From Thaumasiovibrio occultus (GTDB taxonomy: Bacteria; Pseudomonadota; Gammaproteobacteria; Enterobacterales; Vibrionaceae), in assembly GCA_019703815.1 (NCBI GenBank), contig AP023053.1, positions 668,995-732,994 of the forward strand: a DNA stretch of 64,000 nt, written 5' to 3'. The notes beneath the pieces were generated by a model. The model was not told where the DNA came from, did no database searches, and saw nothing but the letters and a program-made list of their open reading frames with translations. The position numbers and the translations under genes were made by a program. How positions within the stretch are numbered: position 1 is the first letter of the stretch; each line of letters begins with the position of its first letter. Below are positions 9,374-18,327 of this stretch, one piece after another.

Positions 9374-10291
9374 ATGAACCGCTTTCCTTTCATTTTTGTT
9401 TTCGCCGGCGCGATCTGTTTTTTGCCCTTCGTTAACTCGCCAATAGCGCTTATTCTCGGCATGTTAGTGTCGGTCTTTGGCCAACGCCCAGATCACCTTC
9501 CTATCGCGGCATGGAGTAAGAAACTGCTGTCATGGTCCATCATTGGCCTGGGTTTTGGCATTGAGCTAAAGAGTGCATTTGCGACCATATCCAACAGTAT
9601 TGGCCTGATCTTCGTCAGCATTTTTGCGACGCTGGGCTTGGGTTACCTTGGTGCGAAGTTACTAAAAATGGATGCGAAAACCGGTCACCTGATTTCCAGC
9701 GGAACCGCGATTTGTGGCGGCAGTGCCATAGCGGCTGTCGGTCCTGCCATCGATGCTAAACCACCACAAATGTCGCTGGCGCTGACCACCGTCTTTATTT
9801 TAAATGCGATCGCGCTATTTATCTTCCCGCCAATTGGTCACGCATTAAATTTGGATCAGAACACCTTTGGTGTATGGGCGGCGATTGCGATCCACGATAC
9901 TAGCTCAGTCGTTGGCGCGGCGTCCGCTTACGGTGAGGAAGCGCTGCAAGTTGCCACCACGACCAAGCTATCACGTGCGTTATGGATCATTCCGGTGGCA
10001 TTTATTAGTGGCTTAATGTTTCGCTCTGGTGGAAAGAAAATGGCGATCCCAACCTTCATTCTTTGGTATATCGCGGCGATGATTTTCGCTTACTTGGTGC
10101 CACAGCTTTCTACAGCCTACGGCTACATCTTCCTTGGCTCGAAACAACTGTTAGTGGTGAGTTTGTTCTTGATTGGGTCTACGATGACGGCGGAACAATT
10201 TAAACAAGCCGGCTGGCGTCCCATCGCGCTCGGTGTTGGACTTTGGGGGATCATTAGCGTGGCAAGTTTGCTGTATTTAACAGCGCCTTGA
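9374..10291 (+). CDS. YeiH-type (UPF0324) inner-membrane protein
   Basis: 305 residues with about ten membrane helices. The diagnostic UPF0324/PF03601 stretches are visible: SWSIIGLGFGIELKSA, SSGTAICGGSAIAAVGPAI and IAIHDTSSVVGAASAYG. The family is thought to transport an anion such as sulfonate or sulfite-like compounds, but the substrate is not firmly established. It is transcribed away from the LysR gene at 8284-9168, its probable regulator. A 7-bp hairpin at 10358-10383 follows the gene without a clear T-run. Confidence 0.87.
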   Translation: MNRFPFIFVFAGAICFLPFVNSPIALILGMLVSVFGQRPDHLPIAAWSKKLLSWSIIGLGFGIELKSAFATISNSIGLIFVSIFATLGLGYLGAKLLKMDAKTGHLISSGTAICGGSAIAAVGPAIDAKPPQMSLALTTVFILNAIALFIFPPIGHALNLDQNTFGVWAAIAIHDTSSVVGAASAYGEEALQVATTTKLSRALWIIPVAFISGLMFRSGGKKMAIPTFILWYIAAMIFAYLVPQLSTAYGYIFLGSKQLLVVSLFLIGSTMTAEQFKQAGWRPIALGVGLWGIISVASLLYLTAP

Positions 10292-10448
10292 TACACCGTC
10301 GATGAATAAGCCTTACGTTAGATAAAATAGAGACATTACTGCCTTACTAAACCATTCCACCAGCTTACATGAGTAGGCTGGTGCGACACATGGCTTTATA
10401 CATGCAACGGTTAAACCTATACGCTAGTGCGGTTAGAGATGAGAAAGC

Positions 10449-10586
10449 TTAAGGGGCTCGGCGAAGCAACAGCGTTGTCGCGCTAATAAACGCTGCGAGC
10501 AGCAATAGCGAACTGAATAATCCTTTCAACAATGTTGCACCGATCACGGCCGCGACCACCAGCAACACTAACAATCCATTGACCAT
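10449..10586 (-). CDS. Putative 45-residue membrane protein
   Basis: A short open frame with an agg element about 8 bases before the ATG at 10586 and stop at 10449. The product starts MVNGLLVLLVVAAVIGATLL, then KGLF, a second hydrophobic run SSLLLLAAFISATTLLL and a basic end RRAP, so it would be a two-helix hairpin with a positively charged end. It lies between yeiH and the VpsR-like gene and no family was recognised. Coding status rests on the hydrophobic pattern and ribosome binding site only. Confidence 0.4.
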   Translation of the reverse strand: MVNGLLVLLVVAAVIGATLLKGLFSSLLLLAAFISATTLLLRRAP

Positions 10587-10712
10587 ATTACGTACCTGCG
10601 TTGAGACAACTTATGACGCACTTCGCTAAGGCTTTCTACCCCATCACTCCATCAGCGTAAAAGAAGCAACTAAATAGCTAGGCGTTATCACTATGTTGCC
10701 TGCCTCAAACAG

Positions 10713-10756
10713 ATAAAAAAAATGCCCATTGTTCCTTAGATAGAACCAATGGGCAT
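10713..10756 (-). terminator. Rho-independent terminator of the VpsR-like gene
   Basis: Stem atgcccattg/caatgggcat extended by gttc/gaac, followed in the minus direction by a run of T (aaaaaaa on the plus strand). It is 20 bases beyond the stop codon. Confidence 0.8.
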
Positions 10757-10778
10757 ATTACGCAATGTAAAACTGTGG

Positions 10779-12077
10779 CTAACTGTTGTTACGAATTTCC
10801 GCGAGCAAGTTGTGTTTATTAAGCAAGCGGTACATGGTCGCACGTGATACGCCTAACTCTTTCGCTGCCGATGATATCTTACCCTGATGGCTTTCAAGCA
10901 CATTCAGCAAGGTTTCTCTCTCTGCGTCATTCTTTGCTGAGCGCAAGCTTGCACGACTGCGGTTACCGTCGGGCATATCAAAGTGACTAACATCAATGCT
11001 GTCACCTTCACTCATCAGTGCTGCACGTTTAACCTGGTTCATCAACTCGCGACAGTTGCCAGGCCATTCGTACTGAGTCAATAACTTAAGCGCATCCTCA
11101 GTGTATCGCGTCGCCGAAATGTTGTATTCCGCACGGAACTCGCTCAGATATTGATCCGCCAACAGTGGAATATCGAGCATACGCTCACGCAAACTCGGTA
11201 CACGAATATGCATCACATTCAGACGGTAATACAGCTCTTGTGAAAATGTCCCTTCTTGCACCATGGCTTCCAAATCCACATTGGACGAAACCACAATACG
11301 TAGCTCAGGCATTTCTTGGCTAAAGTCTTTGTTTTCGAGAGCTTGTAGATACCCCAGTAACTGGGTTTGCAGTGCCGGCGACAACATTTCAATGTTGTTG
11401 ATGTAGACCGTGCCTTCAGCAAACGCGGGATTGTTTGGAACAATAAACTCTAACTCTTCAATCGCGTTCGCATTTAACACATGCAAAATGGTTGAGCGTC
11501 GGCTCGATTGCAAGTGAATTTCTTCTGCAATCATGGCTTTGCCTACACCCGGTTCACCGGTGATCACCACATGCATATCCGTCATCGCTACGCGGCGAAC
11601 CAACTCACGCAACTGTGCAGCTGCTTTCGATTCACCCAAGATCCCCGGACGTTCAGAATGACGAACGCTGCCGACAACCGTGGTTTCGATCTCTAGCATC
11701 CCTTGCTGATGGCCAAGCGTTGATAATAGTTGGCTATGTGGGATCGGCGTTGTGAAATAATCGACACAGTAGTTGTTGATAAAAGTACAAATAGCACTCA
11801 AATTCAGTTGCTGGCGATTGAGCAAAGCAATCCAACGCACTTGGGTCGTTTTGCTCGCACGTTGCGCAATACTTTGAATACTAAAATCGTTACTACTCAA
11901 ATCAACAACACAAATGCAAGGACTCATTGACTGCAACATCTCATCAGCAGCCCGCAAGTCATAACAGCAATGTGTCGCCCAACCCTGTTTCTCTAATTGG
12001 GCCAGCCATGGCTCGTAATTACAACCGATAGCGATCAGTCTGGCGTTCTCTTTGCGAATATCTTTAAATGTTGCCAC
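10779..12077 (-). CDS. VpsR-like enhancer-binding-type regulator lacking GAFTGA
   Basis: The start is placed at GTG 12077 because aagggg lies 6 bases upstream; the frame stays open to 12119 without a binding site. The product has 432 residues. The N-terminal receiver-like domain contains NYEPWL, the candidate phospho-Asp in CICVVDLSS and CVDYFTTPIP, all close to Vibrio VpsR. The AAA+ domain keeps a Walker A GEPGVGKA, but the sigma-54 contact loop GAFTGA is absent (sequence runs from NANAIEELEF to FAEGTVY). Walker B is degenerate (VYINNIE, no Asp-Glu pair). A Fis-type HTH closes the protein (ISSAAKELGVSRATMYRLL). VpsR acts with sigma-70 and c-di-GMP on biofilm matrix genes; a similar role is inferred. 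Confidence 0.85.
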   Translation of the reverse strand: MATFKDIRKENARLIAIGCNYEPWLAQLEKQGWATHCCYDLRAADEMLQSMSPCICVVDLSSNDFSIQSIAQRASKTTQVRWIALLNRQQLNLSAICTFINNYCVDYFTTPIPHSQLLSTLGHQQGMLEIETTVVGSVRHSERPGILGESKAAAQLRELVRRVAMTDMHVVITGEPGVGKAMIAEEIHLQSSRRSTILHVLNANAIEELEFIVPNNPAFAEGTVYINNIEMLSPALQTQLLGYLQALENKDFSQEMPELRIVVSSNVDLEAMVQEGTFSQELYYRLNVMHIRVPSLRERMLDIPLLADQYLSEFRAEYNISATRYTEDALKLLTQYEWPGNCRELMNQVKRAALMSEGDSIDVSHFDMPDGNRSRASLRSAKNDAERETLLNVLESHQGKISSAAKELGVSRATMYRLLNKHNLLAEIRNNS

Positions 12078-12119
12078 TGATTTCCCCTTCACAATCAATA
12101 CATCAGGCAGACTCGGCAT

Positions 12120-12396
12120 TAATCATTGTACGAAAAATGTCTCATATCATGTCTCATTATTGAGTCAGCAATATAAAACATAGCATGAAACCATGTTTTA
12201 GCCAGAAAGCACCTGACATAAAATCCCTTATGCGCATTAATTGATATTCAGTGACGAAAAAGTTAGTCATCGATGGCATCAATTAAGGGCAGCGACATAA
12301 TGCCTACTCCCCTTTTTTGCGTCAACCTACGAATACAATCGTTTGGCTCACTTGATGTAAATATCAGCAAACACCTACTCGATTGTTTAACGCTAA
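12120..12396. other. Intergenic region upstream of the VpsR-like gene
   Basis: It contains two copies of atgtctcat about 11 bases apart near 12138-12157 and an inverted pair aaaacat/atgtttt near 12175-12202. Either could be regulator sites for the VpsR-like gene. No terminator for the metC-like gene was found. Confidence 0.3.
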
Positions 12397-13578
12397 CTAC
12401 AACACGCTATTAAAGCGTGCAAAGCCTTCTTCTAAATCGCGAATAAGATCATCAGGATCTTCTAACCCAATATGTAAACGCAGCAATGGTCCTGCTAATT
12501 CTGGTTTGGTTGCAGTACGTAGGGAGGCAATATCCTCGTTCGCCAGGATCAAACTTTCGAACCCACCCCATGAGTAACCCATACTAAAGTGCGACATGCC
12601 ATCTAGCATCGCAGTTAGCGCTTGGGTATTACCGCAATTGAGGACCACAGAAAACAGTCCGTTACAACCAGTAAAGTCACGTTGATAAAACTCGTGCCCT
12701 GGGCATGTCGGAAATGCGGGGTGGCGAACGTGATCCACTTCTGGTCGTTCACTGAGCCACTGCGCCACGCGAATACTGTTTTCTTGATGCTGTCGTAAAC
12801 GCACGCCTAACGTTCGTACGCCACGAAGAGCTAAATATAAATCATCTGGGGAGGTACACTGCCCCATTAAATAGCTATTTTCCCGGAGTTGATCCCAATA
12901 TTTTTCAGAAGCAACAGCCGTACCCAACATAACATCCGAGTGACCTACAATATATTTGGTCGCAGCTTGTATAGAAATGTCGACACCATGTTCAAATGGC
13001 GAGAAATTGATCCCCGCGCCCCAGGTGTTATCAAGCATTACAATAATGTCTTTCTCATGGGCGATCTGAGCCAATGTTGGTACGTCTTGCACTTCCATGG
13101 TGTAAGAGCAAGGTGACTCCAAGAACAAAATGCGAGTATTCGGCTGGATCAGATCGCGGATCCCTTCACCGATCATGGGATCGTAATAGGTCGTTTCGAC
13201 ACCCATCTTTTTAAGCACTTTATCGCAATAGTCTCGTGTTGGCTCATAAACGCCATCCACCATTAGGATATGATCGCCTTGCTCAACAAAAGCCAAAATA
13301 GCATTGGTGATCGCCGCCGTACCACAGGGATATAACGCGCAACCTGCGCCACCTTCGAGTTCAACCATGGCTTCTTGAAAGGCGAATGAGGTTTGGGTGC
13401 CACGACGCCCATAGAACAATGTATGACCACCACGGTTTTTGATCGCGTTCGATTTCTCTTCGACCGTGTTGAAAACGACGGTAGATCCACGGCTAACCGG
13501 CGGGTTCACCAATCCTTGTGTCCAACGTTTGCTACGTCCTGCGGTAACAATCCGAGTATCGAGTTTTTCCTTTCTCAT
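12397..13578 (-). CDS. metC: Cystathionine beta-lyase (PLP-dependent Cys/Met metabolism enzyme)
   Basis: 393 residues, fold type I PLP enzyme of the Cys/Met metabolism family. The characteristic YGRRGTQTSFAFQEAM substrate/cofactor segment, the GAGCALYPCGTAAI loop, the Asp of VMLDNTWGAG and the Schiff-base Lys in QAATKYIVGHSDVM are present. The C-terminal GYSWGGFESL is typical of MetC rather than of MetB or MGL. It would split cystathionine to homocysteine, pyruvate and ammonia in methionine synthesis. Length is normal. It is a single gene and no clear MetJ box was seen upstream. Confidence 0.87.
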   Translation of the reverse strand: MRKEKLDTRIVTAGRSKRWTQGLVNPPVSRGSTVVFNTVEEKSNAIKNRGGHTLFYGRRGTQTSFAFQEAMVELEGGAGCALYPCGTAAITNAILAFVEQGDHILMVDGVYEPTRDYCDKVLKKMGVETTYYDPMIGEGIRDLIQPNTRILFLESPCSYTMEVQDVPTLAQIAHEKDIIVMLDNTWGAGINFSPFEHGVDISIQAATKYIVGHSDVMLGTAVASEKYWDQLRENSYLMGQCTSPDDLYLALRGVRTLGVRLRQHQENSIRVAQWLSERPEVDHVRHPAFPTCPGHEFYQRDFTGCNGLFSVVLNCGNTQALTAMLDGMSHFSMGYSWGGFESLILANEDIASLRTATKPELAGPLLRLHIGLEDPDDLIRDLEEGFARFNSVL

Positions 13579-13854
13579 TCCATGCGCCTAGTGACTTGTC
13601 TTATATAGGGTTCTAACTTACTCACTGCGCATCTAAACAGCAAGCAGTTCCATCTTACGACTCTGACTTAATTATGACCGCACGTTATATCAGGCTATTG
13701 TGTGCGTAATGTAACGCCCCACTGAATCAAACCCAGTCGACAAATTTCGACAAAGCCCGTGCATGAGAGGGAAAAATAGGGTAATTTTGGCCAACACTTG
13801 TACGCTGAAATCATTTGTACACTAAGCATGTATTAACCACGAGTCATATCTACA

Positions 13855-15120
13855 TTGAAATATCGTAACTCTTGCCGTGAGACAAATTGGCACGTTGAAA
13901 ACCCGACTTCCGCTATTGCGAGTCGACTTGAGCCCCATTTCAACGCGACACGTCCAGTTCAAACCAAAAACCCTTACATTTCCCCTAAGCAGTTAGACAA
14001 ACGCTGGCAGGTGATTAATTGTGAGAAAGCACGACACGAGCTGTTTGACGATAAAGCGCAACATGACATGTACCGCTACCAAAAGAACATCGAGAACTAC
14101 ATTGGTACGGTGAAATTGCCCGTTGGACTCGTTGGCCCATTGCGGGTCAACGGCCTTCATGCGAACAATGACTTTTATCTCCCTTTGGCGACAACTGAAG
14201 CAGCGTTGGTCGCCTCGTATAACCGAGGCGCTCAGCTTATCACGGAATCTGGCGGAGCCAGTGCGATGCTGATCAGCGAAGCGGTCATGCGAACGCCGGG
14301 GTTTTGTTTTCAATCCCTCGCCGAGGCTGGTCAATTCGTTGCCTGGGTATCGACTCAGCATGATGTTTTCAGAGATATTGCAAACCAAACGACCAATCAT
14401 GGCGAGTTACAAAGTGTTGGCGTAAACATGGACGCCAATAACGTGTACCTGGTGTTCGAGTTCACCACCGGAGATGCCTCTGGGCAAAATATGGTGACCA
14501 TCGCCACTAACGCGGTGTTTAATTACATACTTGAGCACTCGCCGATAACACCGCAGTACGCTTATGTCGAAGCCAATCTTTCCGGTGATAAAAAAGCCAC
14601 CGCGCAAAGTCTTCGTAACGTGCGCGGCAAAAAAGTCAGCGTCGAGGTGGTCGTCCCTAAAGAACTCGTCAAAAAACGCCTTCACACCAGCGTTGATGCG
14701 ATGGTGAACTATTGTCGTTTGTCTGCTACTGGCGGCGTGATCAGTGGCTCGATAGGTGTTCACGGTCATTACGCCAACGGCCTTGCCGCGCTTTACATTG
14801 CCTGCGGTCAAGATGCCGCGTGTGTCGCGGAATCGGCTGTGGGGATCACGCGTCTTGAACATAGTGCCAACGGCGACTTGTACGCTGCGGTTACCCTGCC
14901 CAATTTGATGGTGGGCACCGTGGGTGGCGGAACAGGTCTGCCAAGTCAAAGTGCTTGCCTTGATATTCTCGGCCTTAACGGCGCAGGAAACGCGAAAGCA
15001 TTGGCCGAAGTAACGGCGGGACTCTGCCTTGCTGGCGAGCTTTCTATTATCGGCGCGCTGAGTGCGGGGCATTTCTCGCGTGCTCACCACAAACTTGCCC
15101 GCCATAACAAGCCAAGCTAA
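13855..15120 (+). CDS. mvaA: Hydroxymethylglutaryl-CoA reductase
   Basis: About 421 residues; the earliest start is TTG at 13855 and the true start is not certain. Catalytic landmarks are present: the Glu-containing ATTEAALVAS segment, the Lys of LSGDKKATA, the Asp/nucleotide motif GDASGQNMVT, VGTVGGGTGLPSQ, and the C-terminal SAGHFSRAHHKLARHN with the catalytic His. The enzyme makes mevalonate from HMG-CoA with NAD(P)H. A similar gene is known in vibrios. No other mevalonate pathway gene is near, so the direction and purpose here are open. A strong terminator follows. Confidence 0.88.
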   Translation: MKYRNSCRETNWHVENPTSAIASRLEPHFNATRPVQTKNPYISPKQLDKRWQVINCEKARHELFDDKAQHDMYRYQKNIENYIGTVKLPVGLVGPLRVNGLHANNDFYLPLATTEAALVASYNRGAQLITESGGASAMLISEAVMRTPGFCFQSLAEAGQFVAWVSTQHDVFRDIANQTTNHGELQSVGVNMDANNVYLVFEFTTGDASGQNMVTIATNAVFNYILEHSPITPQYAYVEANLSGDKKATAQSLRNVRGKKVSVEVVVPKELVKKRLHTSVDAMVNYCRLSATGGVISGSIGVHGHYANGLAALYIACGQDAACVAESAVGITRLEHSANGDLYAAVTLPNLMVGTVGGGTGLPSQSACLDILGLNGAGNAKALAEVTAGLCLAGELSIIGALSAGHFSRAHHKLARHNKPS

Positions 15121-15136
15121 CTTACCCATTGCTCCA

Positions 15137-15175
15137 AAGCCTCGCGACTTTGCGGGGCTTGTTATTTCCTTTCTT
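15137..15175 (+). terminator. Rho-independent terminator of the HMG-CoA reductase gene
   Basis: A nine-pair stem aagcctcgc/gcggggctt (one G-T pair) with loop gacttt, followed by a T-rich stretch. Confidence 0.75.
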
Positions 15176-15336
15176 TTTTCTCCGGCTCTCTGTAAAGATA
15201 AATGTCTAGCGAGTACAGCGACGATTTTCCCGCAGGCAAGATAAATCTCGTTCTAACCACGTAAAACGATTTTGCTGATTGCATCGTTCCAACGGCCACC
15301 GTTACTATAGCGACATATCATCTAAGGAGAATAATA

Positions 15337-16203
15337 ATGAAAGTTGCCTTTATCGGACTTGGCACCATGGGCTACCCAATGGCTGGTCATCTCGTAGCGC
15401 AAGGCCACGATGTCACGGTGTACAACCGCACCACCGAGAAAGCAGCCCGATGGGCTAGCGAACATCAAGGTAGCTATCAAGAAACGCCAGCTCTTGCCGC
15501 GCAAGATGCCGACATCGTTTTTACCTGTGTTGGCAATGATGACGACGTACGCCAAGTATTCAATGGCGAACACGGCATTTTAAAATCTGTTCGTGCCGGT
15601 ACTCTCTTGGTTGATCACACCACCGCTTCGCCAGATGTTGCAATAGAAATCGCAGAGCTTGCAAAGCAAATTGATTGTCGATTTATCGATGCGCCTGTCT
15701 CCGGAGGCGAAGCCGGTGCCGTGAATGGCGTTTTGACCGTCATGATCGGTGGTGATGCGGCTGACTTTGCCAAAGCTGAGCCAGTCATGCGCGCTTACGC
15801 AAAATCAATGTCGTTGATGGGCCCTGTCGGTAACGGCCAAATCACAAAAATGGCAAACCAAATTTGCATCGCCGGTGTGTTGCAGGGCTTGTCAGAAGCC
15901 GTGACACTAGCAAGTCAATCAGGTCTTGATATCGACAAAATGGTTGATGTACTCAAACATGGCGCGGCTGGCTCGTGGCAAATGGAAAACCGCGCTTCGA
16001 CCATGAACAAACGTGAATTTGATTTCGGTTTTGCGATTGACTGGATGCGAAAAGACTTAGGAATTTGCTTTGATCACGCCCAAAAGATTGGCGTCGAATT
16101 ACCATTAGCCAAGCAAGTTGACGCCAAGTATGCCGAGCTACAACAGCAAGGGCTAAATCGCTGCGATACTTCAGTGTTAATCAAGCAGTACGACAGTGAG
16201 TAA
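15337..16203 (+). CDS. Beta-hydroxyacid dehydrogenase (3-hydroxyisobutyrate dehydrogenase family)
   Basis: 288 residues. The N-terminal Rossmann domain has VAFIGLGTMGYPMAGHL. The substrate loop FIDAPVSGGEAGA and the catalytic Lys region GNGQITKMANQ follow the family signature, then a helical C-terminal domain. It would oxidise or reduce a beta-hydroxyacid with NAD(P); 3-hydroxyisobutyrate, tartronate semialdehyde or succinic semialdehyde are possible substrates. A good aaggag site stands 8 bases before the ATG. The next gene starts inside its last codons, suggesting coupled translation. Confidence 0.88.
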   Translation: MKVAFIGLGTMGYPMAGHLVAQGHDVTVYNRTTEKAARWASEHQGSYQETPALAAQDADIVFTCVGNDDDVRQVFNGEHGILKSVRAGTLLVDHTTASPDVAIEIAELAKQIDCRFIDAPVSGGEAGAVNGVLTVMIGGDAADFAKAEPVMRAYAKSMSLMGPVGNGQITKMANQICIAGVLQGLSEAVTLASQSGLDIDKMVDVLKHGAAGSWQMENRASTMNKREFDFGFAIDWMRKDLGICFDHAQKIGVELPLAKQVDAKYAELQQQGLNRCDTSVLIKQYDSE

Positions 16204-16846
16204 GCCCCGCTCTCGCCAATTTGCTTTTCAACGCCGCATCTATTTGCGGCGTTTAGCGACGTTTGCTGAGCGCTTAACCTCACGCTGGGTATGTTCGGCC
16301 TCAGGACGTCTAGCCATTGTGGTATTTTCAGTCGCGACGTTATGTCCGATAACCGTTAATGCCAATACGGTGGAATCGGTCCGCTTACTTAACTATACCG
16401 ACAACTACGGCAACGTTCGCATCCGACATCATGCTGGATTTGATTTGCCCGATCCCTTTATCGTAAAAGGACACCTCAATCTTGAAGGCGCTGCGCTAAC
16501 GCGTCTACCGAATACATTAACCGTCGCTGGCAACCTAAATCTCGCGTATACCGAGATCACTAAACTACCGCGCTGGATCACAGTGGGTGGCTTTATTAAT
16601 TTAAACCACTCGAAAGTCGCGCTACTCAATCCCGGCTTACACGTTCGAGGCGATCTTTCCTTAATTGGCACGCCTTTATCGGTATTACCGCAACGTCTGA
16701 CCATTGATGGAAACCTCTACCTTGGCGGCAGTGCCATCACCGAATTTCCTGCGGATCTCGTCGTCCATGGCAACGTGTACCTGGGTGGAAACTCGATGCC
16801 AACCATTCCAGCTGACACACAAATCAACGGCATGATTTACTACTAG
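16196..16846 (+). CDS. Exported protein with six 20-residue LP-type repeats
   Basis: 216 residues from GTG at 16196, overlapping the preceding stop codon. After a basic start (many Arg) comes a hydrophobic segment about residues 40-55 ending in VNA, which looks like a signal peptide or anchor; the true start may be further in. From about residue 87 there are six consecutive repeats of exactly 20 residues with consensus (L/I)-x-V-x-G-N-L-x-L-x-x-(T/S)-x-(I/L)-T-x-L-P-x-x, ending in a partial seventh. This resembles 20-residue leucine-rich repeats and should form a short solenoid, probably for protein binding. The function is unknown. Confidence 0.65.
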   Translation: MSKPRSRQFAFQRRIYLRRLATFAERLTSRWVCSASGRLAIVVFSVATLCPITVNANTVESVRLLNYTDNYGNVRIRHHAGFDLPDPFIVKGHLNLEGAALTRLPNTLTVAGNLNLAYTEITKLPRWITVGGFINLNHSKVALLNPGLHVRGDLSLIGTPLSVLPQRLTIDGNLYLGGSAITEFPADLVVHGNVYLGGNSMPTIPADTQINGMIYY

Positions 16847-17028
16847 CAGCTTGCGCCAACAGGTATTGCACCAACATCAATATCTAACATCCAAAAACAC
16901 AAGTACTACCGCCTAACTAACTGTTGTCATTTCTGCTTTTTTTCTCAAGCGCGCAACCCTCGTCTATTCTTTATATGAGCAACAATTAACAGTGCATCAC
17001 TGATCAAACTGTGGCAAAGCGAGGATAT

Positions 17029-17877
17029 ATGCGGTTTCAATCTCCGGCTAACTTGCAGCTTGTTTCTTCGCGACTGATCGCATTGGTCTCTGAACTGGGC
17101 TACGCCAACGCGAGTGAACTTTCTCAAACGTCCCCTCTTTCACCGCAAGAAAAAGACTTGCTGGCGTTTGCTAGCCGCTGCTATTTGTCACAACAACGCG
17201 AAATCACCGAAGCGCGAGAAGCCATAAAAGCCGCACACAAAACCTTCAAACATGCACACCGTAATTTAGCGCTTGCACTTAAGGCACTGGATCTGCATTT
17301 CGAAGTGCTCAATCAGTTGCTCTCTCCGCGCAATGAAGTTCCCATGCGCTTCGCACTCGAACCGCTGGTTGCTGCATTGGGCAGTATCGATATCGACCAA
17401 AACAAACTCGCCCTAACCGCCATAGATAACACACTCAACAAAGGAAGGCGCATTGCCCAGTCGCTTTACGAGCAAGTCTTTCCCCCGCACCCTTGCCTCA
17501 CAGAGTGCCATCATTATCACCTTAAACCAGGTGCACTTGGCCACTTCCTGCAATGGTATGATGGGATCGATAGCCATTGCACTGATGTAGAAAATCAGCA
17601 ACAAAGCTACGCTATTGCGGCGACTAAACGCAATGAATGCCTTAATACGTATCGAAGGGTGATTAATGACTGCGCTAAGGTGATGGATGAATTTATCGTC
17701 CATAGTGCTACCAACCAGCGTCAGTTCGTCGACAATGCCATCGCTTTAGTCGAAGGACTGACGATAGACCGTTCAGATACTCACGCTATGTGCAGTGACG
17801 AACTATCGCTTTTCTCTTGTGACACCAACAAGTTAACCATCGAGCGCAATCCTCTCCATGGCAAATTATCGGTTTAA
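17029..17877 (+). CDS. Hypothetical soluble protein
   Basis: The start ATG at 17029 is chosen because gcgagga lies 5 bases before it; the frame is open from GTG 17011. The product has 282 residues, mainly helical, with no signal peptide or membrane segment. A helix of about residues 60-95 (QQREITEAREAIKAAHKTF...) is amphipathic and could form a coiled coil. The middle carries a Cys/His-rich patch PPHPCLTECHHYHL that could bind a metal. A second set of helices follows. The family was not recognised. No gene lies close enough to form an operon. Confidence 0.6.
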   Translation: MRFQSPANLQLVSSRLIALVSELGYANASELSQTSPLSPQEKDLLAFASRCYLSQQREITEAREAIKAAHKTFKHAHRNLALALKALDLHFEVLNQLLSPRNEVPMRFALEPLVAALGSIDIDQNKLALTAIDNTLNKGRRIAQSLYEQVFPPHPCLTECHHYHLKPGALGHFLQWYDGIDSHCTDVENQQQSYAIAATKRNECLNTYRRVINDCAKVMDEFIVHSATNQRQFVDNAIALVEGLTIDRSDTHAMCSDELSLFSCDTNKLTIERNPLHGKLSV

Positions 17878-18042
17878 CGGCAAGCATCTGTCTGCGCTTT
17901 TTAAACAGCGCCATAATTACGCCAAACAGACTTGCAGTAATGTCTGCTCGAAAAATAACCGCAGTCAAACACTCTCGCCGATAACGTTTTGCCGTAAAAT
18001 ATGAATTAGGATATAGATATTTTAGGCGTCAAGGATCACCGC

Positions 18043-18141
18043 ATGAACAGCCCCTCAACGAAACGACAAACCACTGAGGACAGTATCGCGCAACACACGC
18101 CAATACCGAGGGGGATCTGTATATCTCACGACGAATGGTGA
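18043..18141 (+). CDS. Possible 32-residue ORF
   Basis: A short frame with aagga about 7 bases upstream of the ATG at 18043. The product (MNSPSTKRQTTEDSIAQHTP...) is polar, with no recognisable feature. It lies in the 450-base gap before the mscK-type gene and could be chance. Nothing else was seen in that gap. Confidence 0.2.
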   Translation: MNSPSTKRQTTEDSIAQHTPIPRGICISHDEW

Positions 18142-18327
18142 CGAAATACATGACCGAGCTAAACAGCCACTTGTGCTGAAAAATCAAACCCAGTTAACCT
18201 ACAGAGTCGTCATTTACATGTATATTAAATCAATAACCGCATAATTTATTGACATATTGCTAACAAAGCAGTCCCACTTTGACCTATTGAAATGCTAAAC
18301 TAGCCGAAACATGGGAGTTTCTTTTTT

